Of a DNA stretch of 64,000 bases, positions 32,498-42,500 are shown piece by piece; within the stretch, counting starts at the first letter, position 1; each line of letters begins with the position of its first letter. The stretch lies in the NCBI GenBank assembly GCA_947646735.1, contig CANTFK010000037.1, forward strand, positions 270,655-334,654, written 5' to 3'. A program made the translations under genes and the position numbers. The notes beneath the pieces are model-generated. The model was not told where the DNA came from. It made no database searches and worked only from the letters and a program-made list of their open reading frames with translations. The DNA is from Peronospora farinosa (lineage: Eukaryota; Oomycota; Peronosporomycetes; Peronosporales; Peronosporaceae).

Positions 32498-32776
32498 TTG
32501 TCTAGTAAGTCGGTTGAATTGCGCTGTCCGGTTAAAGATACACCTCAAAGCAGCGTTAACCTGTTTTCAGATCCGGCAGATGTGGGTTATGCCGCCTTGG
32601 ACGCTTTGGATGCTACAAGACGCTACTCCATTTTTCGTGGAGCTTATTCACGGTCAGAGAAGCTGCTTCTAAATGATGTCGATCGGTTGGCTATGTGCTA
32701 CCTACGCAGATCGTGGGCGATTGTTATGCAAATGCAGCAATACCTAAATGTAAATGCAGCACATCTTATGCTATAG
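32498..32776 (+). other. Unassigned open frame, possible exon
   Basis: A 92-codon frame without ATG at its start, 130 bases after the SNAPC1-like stop. Its C-terminal half reads like a folded helical protein (for example YSRSEKLLLNDVDRLAMCYL) and a possible donor GTAAAT follows YLN near 32748. No family is recognised and no partner exon was found. It could be a broken gene. Confidence 0.2.
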
Positions 32777-32849
32777 CTAAATTGGCAGCCAGCCATCTAA
32801 GGATTAGCCCTCCATATTCCCTCTTTGTGATACAGTCGTTTCGCGTAGT

Positions 32850-33054
32850 TACTCGTCGGCTACCGACCCCGCGGTGTACTGGTTTACCACTTACTTCGGG
32901 ACCGGGAGGTCACGGGTTCGATACCCACGGTCGCCTAATCCTCAAGTATAATGGACTGTGCATCCGTGTACTAGGTGCGTCGCCGTTAAAATACGTACCA
33001 ATCCAATTGGAAGGGCAAGCATGGTGAAATATCACCAGATACTCGTCGGCTACC
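32850..33054 (+). mobile_element. tRNA-derived SINE with 15-bp target-site duplication
   Basis: A 175-bp element (32865-33039) between perfect copies of TACTCGTCGGCTACC (32850-32864 and 33040-33054). It has pol III box A-like CGGTGTACTGG (32872-32882) and a perfect box B GGTTCGATACC (32915-32925), as in a tRNA-derived head. The body has no coding potential. The 3' end is a 6-bp hairpin TGGTGA-AATA-TCACCA (33022-33037) instead of poly-A. Such elements are moved by a partner LINE. Confidence 0.85.
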
Positions 33055-33611
33055 CATATTATGGCTGAACCCCCGCTATCAATGGCGCTATCACAATATA
33101 CGAGTTGCGTATATTTGCTGGTGACAGACAAGGGGATCTCGGACCAGGATGACGGCATAATGAGGCTACAGACAGCACCGGACGGCACATTTATATCTCG
33201 TGGCGTTGGGAACGAATGACACCTCCCCGAAAGTCTCCCTAGTGGGGTGCACTGACAAAAGGGCTGCAGTATGCATATATACTACGGACGCCGTAGATTT
33301 TACGAGGGTAGAGCTCCAACCTCTAGACCGCTTAGTACCGACACAATCCGTTCGTGCTCAGTAAATACTTCTGTCGCTAATCTCAACTCAACGTGTTGTA
33401 TCTCGTAATCGATCTAATGTTGTTAGGATGAAGATAATTTGCTTTAATAGATGGATCAGCGAACTACGCAACATGCTCACTGCATGCTGAGCTTTTCTAC
33501 TTTTCACGACATTTAAAGGGAGAAGGAGTAGTCACCTACTCTATAGTAGCACCGGGTTCTAAGGACGGACGAGCATATAAGACACTAGTAATTGAGCAGC
33601 TTCGTCTACTT
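33055..33611. other. Intergenic region upstream of HisRS
   Basis: No gene is recognised. The part next to the SINE (to ~33420) is GC-richer and may be old transposon sequence. Confidence 0.4.
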
Positions 33612-33619
33612 TTCAGTCT
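33612..33619 (+). promoter_or_regulatory. Oomycete-type initiator of HisRS
   Basis: TTCAGTCT matches YTCANTYY, 114 bases before the ATG. Confidence 0.4.
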
Positions 33620-33732
33620 ACCAAGTTTACATTTTTGAAAATACTGCTATCTTTTTTTAACTATTTGGTAAATAAAATTTTTCAATTGATCTGATCCATT
33701 CGAATATCTCTAGAAAAGAGCTCTTCAAGTCC

Positions 33733-36399
33733 ATGATGTCTTCACGCGTGACAATTAGTGCCGGCCGTCTCTCGATCGTGGACATTTGCTCTGTAGCTGC
33801 ATTGAATGCGTCTATCATCATAGACGATTCAATCTCTTCCACTTCTGCAGCTAGTACTACGTCCATCACACTCCAGTTGTCCTCCTCATCTAATTCTTTA
33901 TCGACGCTGTCCATACGTCGTGCCGTCTTTGTATTGCTCTTACACCGTTTATTACGTCTTCATTCACTTGAAAATGCCCAATATGTAGCCATGTTGCTTA
34001 ATCAAAAGGATCAGATATCCCCCGCCCAAGTGTCCTCTCTGGAGTTGCCCGTGTCTCTCTCACGAACCGAGCAGACGGCTATTAATAACACACCATTCAT
34101 CCTTCTAGCCGAGACAGTTCTCGCTGTTGGCGGTGGTCGTTCGCTGCTCCCAATAGCTGACGCTGTCGCTGCTATTACGTGTGAGACGCTGCATGCTGAC
34201 ACGGCAGCCTTCGAGGCTGAGTTTGTGGACGCAGCTCGTCCCCATCGTGGCATTATCACGTCGGCGCAGAACTTGCGTAGCATGCTCGATGGATCTAAGC
34301 TTATTAATAGCCAACAAGAAGGAGTCACGGACGTGGCTGCTGTGTGCTGTATCCCGCAGTACCATGGCCCCGCTCGTGACGCTATTCTGGTCACCTACAA
34401 AGCCGTGGAGGTCGAAATTAATGCCACTTTTGGTAATTGTGCTGCTGCTAAGCGTGTTGGTGCAAGCATTCATCCGCAGGCGCTGAAGACGGCGCTATCG
34501 ACCACGATGGAGGCACTACACGTGCTGTATCAGGGCAGTGTCAACCGCCTCCAACTACTAGACATTAAGGTTACTGATGCACGTGACATAACACTCGCTG
34601 TTGATCTCGTGCAAGCAACCGCTACTGCTCTCGTGCACGAGCTAGTGCCGTCGTTAAAGTTTTTGGAGGAAGAAGAGGCGCAGCTAAAACTCCGTCTGGC
34701 TAAGAAGAACGCTAATGTGCAAGAAGCAGCACTTAAAGCTGCTGCTGCAGCCGCTAAAGAAGACGAGAAGATTGCCGCGATGCCAGAAGCGCAGCAAAAT
34801 AAAATTCTGGAGAAGCGTCGCAAAAAACTCGAAAAGCAGAAGGAAAAGGAGAACGCAAAGAAATGCGGCAAGGATGAGCTGAAGATTGGTCTAGGTAGCC
34901 AAGCAGTACGCCAGTATATCCTTGCCCTCGGAGATGGATGGCAAAGTAGTGTGGTAAAGTCGGCCTTTGACTTGCGTGCTTCAAGCCTATCAGTATACTT
35001 GGAGGACCTTTTCGTGCGTCTAGGCAGTTGTGGCACTCGCCGTAAACCGAAAATTGCAAAGGGCTCACAGGACTTTCTGCCGTATCAAATGGCTCTTCGC
35101 GAGAAAATCTTCAACAAGATTCGCATGGTCTTTAAGCGCCACGCGGGTGTCGAGATTGAAACTCCCGTTTTTGAGTTGAAGGAAACACTTACGGGAAAGT
35201 ATGGTGAGGACAGTAAGCTTATCTACGACCTGGCTGACCAGGGTGGTGAACTGCTGGCACTGCGTTACGACCTGACGGTGCCCTTCGCTCGCTTCATGGC
35301 CCTGCACAGCCCTGGAAACATTAAGCGCTACCATATCGCTCGCGTGTATCGCCGTGACAACCCACAAATGGCCCGCGGTCGTTTCCGCGAATTTTACCAA
35401 TGCGACTTTGATATCGCGGGTACCTACGCGCCTATGCTCCCGGATGCCGAGGTGCTGTCGATTGGTATCGAAGTGATGCAACAGTTCCCAGAGCTTGGCC
35501 CCGTGAAGGTAAAACTGAGTCACCGTTTGCTCCTGGACGCCATTCTCGCTATTTGTGGCGTGCCCGCTGACAAGTTCCGCACGACGTGTAGTGCTATTGA
35601 TAAGCTGGATAAGGAACCTTGGAGCGAGGTGCGACGTGAAATGGTGCAGGAGAAGAACATTCTCGAGGAAGTGGCCGACCGTATCGAGCCATTTGTGTGC
35701 AAAGTGGGCTCGCCGCGCGACCTGCACACACAGCTCGTAAAGGAAAAAATGTTTGGCGACAATGCTAATGCACGCCGTGCTATGGACGATTTGGCGTTGC
35801 TCTTCAATTACCTCGATGCCATGGGCGTCCTTGATTTCGTTTCCTTTGATCTGAGTCTTGCTCGCGGATTGGACTATTACACGGGTCTCATTTTCGAGTT
35901 TGTACTGACGAGTCCGGAGCACAAGGTTGGTTCCATTGCTGCTGGTGGCCGCTACGATAACCTCGTGGGTATGTTCTCTGCAACGGAACAGCAAATCCCC
36001 TGTGTTGGAGTCAGTCTTGGTATCGAACGTATTTTCGGTATCCTCGAGGCCCATGCCAAGAAGAAGTCTGCCAACACGACCTCTCCGTCACAGGTTCTGG
36101 TCGCGTCCACGAGCAATAATTTGATAATGCCGCGATTGGAGCTGTGCAAGCAGCTATGGCTCTCCAACATTTCGGCTGAAGTAGTGCAGACGGAGAATCC
36201 CAAGTTTATTAAGCAGCTGCACTATGCTCTGGAGCGTGGTACGCCGTACATGGTGGTAATTGGTGAGGACGAGCTGACCAAGGGCGTCGTAAAGGTGAAG
36301 GACATGGCGTCAAAGGACGAAGTGACTGTGCCGCGTTCTGAACTTGTTGCTGAGCTGCTGCGTCGTGGATGTTCAACTACTAACACGTTTATCATGTAA
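33733..36399 (+). CDS. Histidyl-tRNA synthetase (cytosolic type, long N-terminal extension)
   Basis: Class II synthetase that charges tRNA-His. 888 aa, intronless. The catalytic core starts near residue 440 (KGSQDFLPYQMALREKIF). Motif 2 is near 531 (RYHIARVYRRDNP, FREFYQCDFD), HisA LARGLDYYTG near 707, GGRYDNLV near 735, motif 3 GVSLGIERIFG near 759; the anticodon-binding domain fills the last ~100 residues. The first ~430 residues are an extension: an N-terminal region with a PAL/HAL-like look (as in long plant and protist HisRS), then a Lys/Glu-rich coiled coil (about 305-385) like the WHEP-type appendages of eukaryotic synthetases. Bacterial HisRS is about 420 aa. The start is the first of two adjacent ATGs. 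Confidence 0.95.
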   Translation: MMSSRVTISAGRLSIVDICSVAALNASIIIDDSISSTSAASTTSITLQLSSSSNSLSTLSIRRAVFVLLLHRLLRLHSLENAQYVAMLLNQKDQISPAQVSSLELPVSLSRTEQTAINNTPFILLAETVLAVGGGRSLLPIADAVAAITCETLHADTAAFEAEFVDAARPHRGIITSAQNLRSMLDGSKLINSQQEGVTDVAAVCCIPQYHGPARDAILVTYKAVEVEINATFGNCAAAKRVGASIHPQALKTALSTTMEALHVLYQGSVNRLQLLDIKVTDARDITLAVDLVQATATALVHELVPSLKFLEEEEAQLKLRLAKKNANVQEAALKAAAAAAKEDEKIAAMPEAQQNKILEKRRKKLEKQKEKENAKKCGKDELKIGLGSQAVRQYILALGDGWQSSVVKSAFDLRASSLSVYLEDLFVRLGSCGTRRKPKIAKGSQDFLPYQMALREKIFNKIRMVFKRHAGVEIETPVFELKETLTGKYGEDSKLIYDLADQGGELLALRYDLTVPFARFMALHSPGNIKRYHIARVYRRDNPQMARGRFREFYQCDFDIAGTYAPMLPDAEVLSIGIEVMQQFPELGPVKVKLSHRLLLDAILAICGVPADKFRTTCSAIDKLDKEPWSEVRREMVQEKNILEEVADRIEPFVCKVGSPRDLHTQLVKEKMFGDNANARRAMDDLALLFNYLDAMGVLDFVSFDLSLARGLDYYTGLIFEFVLTSPEHKVGSIAAGGRYDNLVGMFSATEQQIPCVGVSLGIERIFGILEAHAKKKSANTTSPSQVLVASTSNNLIMPRLELCKQLWLSNISAEVVQTENPKFIKQLHYALERGTPYMVVIGEDELTKGVVKVKDMASKDEVTVPRSELVAELLRRGCSTTNTFIM

Positions 36400-36959
36400 G
36401 CCTTACTTTGCGGTGGTATGACGACAAAATAGATCATTAATCATTGTAAGGATTTGGTGCGAAGTATACGATGTTGAGCTAAACCAGTTCACCCTATGAG
36501 CAGCTCCAAACTCACTCTTATTCAGTTTAAACGACTGCAATTTGATTACTGGGCTGCCGTGAGTAGTGCAACGACGCAGTAATCTTTGCGTATGCCTGTG
36601 AAGAAGTCAGTGCATGGTAAATAGCATAATCAGGTACTGGCTGGTAGAAAAAAAATAGTTCATTACTAAATCGACGAAAGTAAGGCAGATATTGGCCGAC
36701 AAGCTAGTGGTGGTCTTTATCGCAAGGAAAAATTAATGGCGATGCTGCCTTGTGCCACTTAAAGCTATTGCCGCCGATGCTAACGGTCACTAATACCTTA
36801 CCAGACAAGTCCAGTTTTTTACTGAACGATAGTAAGAAAAGGTCAGCCAGATCAGACGTTGTGCTTGTTGCTGCCACTAGTAGTGGAGCTTATGACAGGT
36901 CCTAGGTGACGTCGGCGGCGAAACTTATATGTTCGAACGAATTCATTTAATGTTCTTGA
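36400..36959. other. Intergenic region
   Basis: Between HisRS and the Gypsy fragment; no gene recognised. Confidence 0.45.
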
Positions 36960-38784
36960 TCATCTTCTTAAAGGCGTGTGATTTGACTTAATGCAGTTCA
37001 GATAGGCGACGGTAATTTCGCTTACGTGATCGATGCCAGCTGCTGGCGTTAGCGATGTATGTTCTATCTTTTCTGTAACGGGCTGAAAGTTACACGGTTC
37101 GTTAAGTATCGAAGACTTAACGAGCAGGTCTAGATGGGTACGTGGTACCTTAGGCCTACCATTTGTATGCGGCACATCAATGTGATATCCATGGATGGAT
37201 TCACATTCAATGAGGATGACGTCAGTTGGGACTGGGCGTCACGGTGACGCCTGGTAAGGGCAGTACAAAAGAAGTTGGTCATCATCCAAAGCGTAATTCA
37301 TCTCAATCTTTCCACACGTAAATGCCACCTCGGCCGATAAACCACTTCAGGTGCCCCGTAGGTAAATCTTCAAATCACGTATCCACATCTCTTCATCTTG
37401 GGCTGCTGCAATTCGTTCGATCCTTATCCGTTGCACCACTTCCTCTTGCAAGACTTCCGTCGGTATTCTGGATAGGGCCCGGGATCTCGTAACAGCTGTA
37501 ACTCGCAATGCATGGTTCTGGTCCTTGAGTATTAAAAGCTCAGGTAGACGGTTGATTGCTTCGAGGTCCTGGAACTCTTCTTCCGGAACTATATCGACAC
37601 CCTGTTGCTGGTGCAAAGCCACGTTAGCAAGTCGGTCTGCACTTTGGTTCCATTCGCGCTTCATGTGTAGAAACTCGTGAACAGGCCAGGACCTGAGTTT
37701 TTCCAGAGCCTTCGCCCGTCGTACTGTCAGGCCCTGCGCCTTACACTCGATTTCTCCTCGCACTGTCGCACGACCAGGTTAGAATCTCCACATACCACCA
37801 GACGTCTACGCTCCAGGTTCTACAGTAGAAGGAAGCCCAACAATAGGCCTTCATACTCTGCCTCATTTACTGTCGCTTCAGTCAAATATCGGGAAGCGGA
37901 GGCGACCACCGTACATCCCGGGAGTTGCCACACAATAGCACTGCAGGCCCCTTCTCCACGCTTAACTCGTGCAGACCCATCAAAACTGACCACATAGAGG
38001 CTTTCCTAGGGCTCAACCGTAGGGGGAACCACCGTGATAGTTTGGCGCGGATGTTTCCTAGGGGCAATCGAGGACAGGATGGAGTCCACGTTTTTGCGAG
38101 GCGTTATGCTGGCTGTCAATGTCTCCAGTATTTTATCCCGCCCCTCTTACACTTGACCACTTCTAGCGTCCATTGAGACAGGAGTGCAGCCCAATTTCCA
38201 AGGCGTCCCTGAAGACCTGGTGACCGGACCAACCATGCTAACGTGGAATGTCGAGTTAGGACCTTGATTGGACGGGTGACCAGTGACGTGTAGCAAAGGT
38301 CTAGTATCCGCAATAACGCTAGCATTTTCTTGTCCACTAAGCTATAGTTAATCTCAATCTGCTTCAAAGTACTACTCGTGAAAGTCACTGGCATATATAC
38401 ACCTCGTACTCCTGTACCAGAGACGCCGAGATGGCCCACTCGCTAGCATAGACGATGATGACAGGTTTCCGATCTGGATCGAAATGACGGAGGATTGATG
38501 CAGTGGCGATTTTGTTCTTTAACATAGCAAATGCCACCTGCAACCGGGCCCATAGATCCTCCTCCTGGTCATCTTCCTGTATGTCCCCAATCCTACTTAT
38601 CCGGTGTCGTAATACGTGATTGTGGTGGAGTGGGTTCTCAAAATTGTATGATGAGACCTTAAACCACTCACTGTGCCGGACTGCCGACTGTCGGAGGAAG
38701 TACCCCGATGCCGCGTATGGACCTTCTCTCACCTTGTGTACCCGTCGGCTGGCGGGTTGCACTCTTTGGAAGACTTGGTGAAGA
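36960..38784 (-). mobile_element. Degraded Ty3/Gypsy fragment D with two RNase H domains
   Basis: Minus-strand remnant that keeps, from right to left: the end of reverse transcriptase, the first RNase H and connection, an archaeal-like second RNase H, and the linker before integrase. Stops and frameshifts occur throughout. The rightmost RT codons (HQVFQRVQ-like) meet the first satellite unit at 38785, so the upstream gag, protease and RT core are missing. The limit on the left is uncertain. Confidence 0.8.
37347..38784 (-). pseudogene. RT end and dual RNase H of element D
   Basis: Frames 38385-38762 and 38116-38439 together hold the end of RT and the first RNase H (VIIVYASEWAISASL, where functional copies have a D in the DAS motif, then LKQIEINYSLVDKKMLAL). 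The second RNase H at about 37350-38000 has a recognisable acidic core: FDGSA, NEAEYEG, GDSN and NQSADRLAN, with one in-frame TAG and a frameshift. The linker WIRDLKIYLRG follows, then a stop. Dual RNase H, the second of archaeal type, is known in some plant and oomycete Gypsy lineages. Confidence 0.78.
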
Positions 38785-39332
38785 TGTAGACGTCTGCCTT
38801 GAGGGAGGTAGACCTGGGGGGCCTCGAGTGGATATGCTTCACTCGGTGGGCCGGTAGGTGGCCACTCGATCGACCTTGTCGAGAATGGGCTTAGAGCAAA
38901 TTATTCAGGGAGCTTGTCGTCCCTGGCCTTTTCCTTCTTGCTTCAGGGTTATTAACCACCTGACCTTTCCTTTGCTTCCGGACCGTGAGGTGAGGGAGAC
39001 CGCTTCCGATAGCGGGTCTTGGGGGGTGTTGCTATTCGAACGATCTCACAGGCCAAATATATCCTGGAGATCTATTCGCACTTGAACTTCGCTACACAAC
39101 TGTCTTCGACGAGGGGCCAAAATATATCCCTTCCCGGAACAGTGAGTAACTTAGAGAAAGTTCTTCTTGGGTGACGGAGTCGTGCCACGTAGATCGCAAA
39201 TTGAGTAGTATTTAATATAGTCCTATCCTTTTAACTCCTTTTATCTATCCTTGCCTGAAGCTCTGATTTCTTGCGTAGACTAGTCTGATCCTTGTATTAA
39301 CTGGTCCGGAGTGGCTGAACCCCAAGGGGCCG

Positions 39333-39474
39333 AGGTCGACCGATGAGGTACCGGGTCTACCGATGAGGGACCGAGTCGACCAATGAGGGACCCAGGTCTA
39401 CCGATGAGGGACCGGGTCTACCGATGAGGGACCCGGGTCTACCAACGAGGGGCCAGGTCGATCAATGAAGGGCC
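39333..39474 (+). repeat. ~20-bp subrepeats inside each satellite unit (copy 1 shown)
   Basis: Seven tandem copies of GTCTACCGATGAGGGACC-like sequence (19-21 bp), differing at a few bases, followed by the rest of the unit. Present at the same place in every copy. Confidence 0.85.
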
Positions 39475-39493
39475 ATGATCAAATCCCTTTGGT

Positions 39494-39507
39494 ACCGGTT
39501 AACCGGT
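39494..39507. repeat. 14-bp perfect palindrome in each satellite unit (copy 1 shown)
   Basis: ACCGGTTAACCGGT equals its own reverse complement. It recurs every 893 bp, just after the subrepeats, and could be a binding site. Confidence 0.7.
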
Positions 39508-42500
39508 TCCCTGATACTGATTTTTCTTCGGTGGGTCCTGCGGATTGTTCTCCACCAACGGTCGCTCCCCTTCGAGGCCCCTGTCTCTCTGGTCCCCTGT
39601 CCCTGACCCACGGTCTATACTCCGAATCCAACTGGATTCTGGGGGCCTCCACATCACAAAAACAGCACTTCACCACAATGTAGACGTCTGCCTTGAGGGA
39701 GGTAGACCTGGGGGGCCTCGAGTGGATATGCTTCACTCGGTGGGCCGGTAGGTGGCCACTCGATCGACCTTGTCGAGAATGGGCTTAGAGCAAATTATTC
39801 AGGGAGCTTGTCTTCCTGGCCTTTTCCTTCTTGCTTCAGGGTTATTAACCACCTGACCTTTCCTTTGCTTCCGGACCGTGAGGTGAGGGAGACCGCTTCC
39901 GATAGCGGGTCTTGGGGGGTGTTGCTATTCGAACGATCTCACAGGCCAAATATATCCTGGAGATCTATTCGCACTTGAACTTCGCTACACAACTGTCTTC
40001 GACGAGGGGCCAAAATATATCCCTTCCCGGAACAGTGAGTAACTTAGAGAAAGTTCTTCTTGGGTGACGGAGTCGTGCCACGTAGATCGCAAATTGAGTA
40101 GTATTTAATATAGTCCTATCCTTTTAACTCCTTTTATCTATCCTTGCCTGAAGCTCTGATTTCTTGCGTAGACTAGTCTGATCCTTGTATTAACTGGTCC
40201 GGAGTGGCTGAACCCCAAGGGGCCGAGGTCGACCGATGAGGTACCGGGTCTACCGATGAGGGACCGAGTCGACCAATGAGGGACCCAGGTCTACCGATGA
40301 GGGACCGGGTCTACCGATGAGGGACCCGGGTCTACCAACGAGGGGCCAGGTCGATCAATGAAGGGCCATGATCAAATCCCTTTGGTACCGGTTAACCGGT
40401 TCCCTGATACTGATTTTTCTTCGGTGGGTCCTGCGGATTGTTCTCCACCAACGGTCGCTCCCCTTCGAGGCCCCTGTCTCTCTGGTCCCCTGTCCCTGAC
40501 CCACGGTCTATACTCCGAATCCAACTGGATTCTGGGGGCCTCCACATCACAAAAACAGCACTTCACCACAATGTAGACGTCTGCCTTGAGGGAGGTAGAC
40601 CTGGGGGGCCTCGAGTGGATATGCTTCACTCGGTGGGCCGGTAGGTGGCCACTCGATCGACCTTGTCGAGAATGGGCTTAGAGCAAATTATTCAGGGAGC
40701 TTGTCTTCCTGGCCTTTTCCTTCTTGCTTCAGGGTTATTAACCACCTGACCTTTCCTTTGCTTCCGGACCGTGAGGTGAGGGAGACCGCTTCCGATAGCG
40801 GGTCTTGGGGGGTGTTGCTATTCGAACGATCTCACAGGCCAAATATATCCTGGAGATCTATTCGCACTTGAACTTCGCTACACAACTGTCTTCGACGAGG
40901 GGCCAAAATATATCCCTTCCCGGAACAGTGAGTAACTTAGAGAAAGTTCTTCTTGGGTGACGGAGTCGTGCCACGTAGATCGCAAATTGAGTAGTATTTA
41001 ATATAGTCCTATCCTTTTAACTCCTTTTATCTATCCTTGCCTGAAGCTCTGATTTCTTGCGTAGACTAGTCTGATCCTTGTATTAACTGGTCCGGAGTGG
41101 CTGAACCCCAAGGGGCCGAGGTCGACCGATGAGGTACCGGGTCTACCGATGAGGGACCGAGTCGACCAATGAGGGACCCAGGTCTACCGATGAGGGACCG
41201 GGTCTACCGATGAGGGACCCGGGTCTACCAACGAGGGGCCAGGTCGATCAATGAAGGGCCATGATCAAATCCCTTTGGTACCGGTTAACCGGTTCCCTGA
41301 TACTGATTTTTCTTCGGTGGGTCCTGCGGATTGTTCTCCACCAACGGTCGCTCCCCTTCGAGGCCCCTGTCTCTCTGGTCCCCTGTCCCTGACCCACGGT
41401 CTATACTCCGAATCCAACTGGATTCTGGGGGCCTCCACATCACAAAAACAGCACTTCACCACAATGTAGACGTCTGCCTTGAGGGAGGTAGACCTGGGGG
41501 GCCTCGAGTGGATATGCTTCACTCGGTGGGCCGGTAGGTGGCCACTCGATCGACCTTGTCGAGAATGGGCTTAGAGCAAATTATTCAGGGAGCTTGTCTT
41601 CCTGGCCTTTTCCTTCTTGCTTCAGGGTTATTAACCACCTGACCTTTCCTTTGCTTCCGGACCGTGAGGTGAGGGAGACCGCTTCCGATAGCGGGTCTTG
41701 GGGGGTGTTGCTATTCGAACGATCTCACAGGCCAAATATATCCTGGAGATCTATTCGCACTTGAACTTCGCTACACAACTGTCTTCGACGAGGGGCCAAA
41801 ATATATCCCTTCCCGGAACAGTGAGTAACTTAGAGAAAGTTCTTCTTGGGTGACGGAGTCGTGCCACGTAGATCGCAAATTGAGTAGTATTTAATATAGT
41901 CCTATCCTTTTAACTCCTTTTATCTATCCTTGCCTGAAGCTCTGATTTCTTGCGTAGACTAGTCTGATCCTTGTATTAACTGGTCCGGAGTGGCTGAACC
42001 CCAAGGGGCCGAGGTCGACCGATGAGGTACCGGGTCTACCGATGAGGGACCGAGTCGACCAATGAGGGACCCAGGTCTACCGATGAGGGACCGGGTCTAC
42101 CGATGAGGGACCCGGGTCTACCAACGAGGGGCCAGGTCGATCAATGAAGGGCCATGATCAAATCCCTTTGGTACCGGTTAACCGGTTCCCTGATACTGAT
42201 TTTTCTTCGGTGGGTCCTGCGGATTGTTCTCCACCAACGGTCGCTCCCCTTCGAGGCCCCTGTCTCTCTGGTCCCCTGTCCCTGACCCACGGTCTATACT
42301 CCGAATCCAACTGGATTCTGGGGGCCTCCACATCACAAAAACAGCACTTCACCACAATGTAGACGTCTGCCTTGAGGGAGGTAGACCTGGGGGGCCTCGA
42401 GTGGATATGCTTCACTCGGTGGGCCGGTAGGTGGCCACTCGATCGACCTTGTCGAGAATGGGCTTAGAGCAAATTATTCAGGGAGCTTGTCTTCCTGGCC

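Noticed and set aside
32865..32935. A functional tRNA gene
   Set aside because: Box A and B are present, but the T-arm stem has mismatches and no good anticodon arm folds. The flanking 15-bp duplication shows a SINE.
35065..36054. A 329-codon minus-strand ORF
   Set aside because: Lies wholly opposite the conserved catalytic core of HisRS; a shadow frame.
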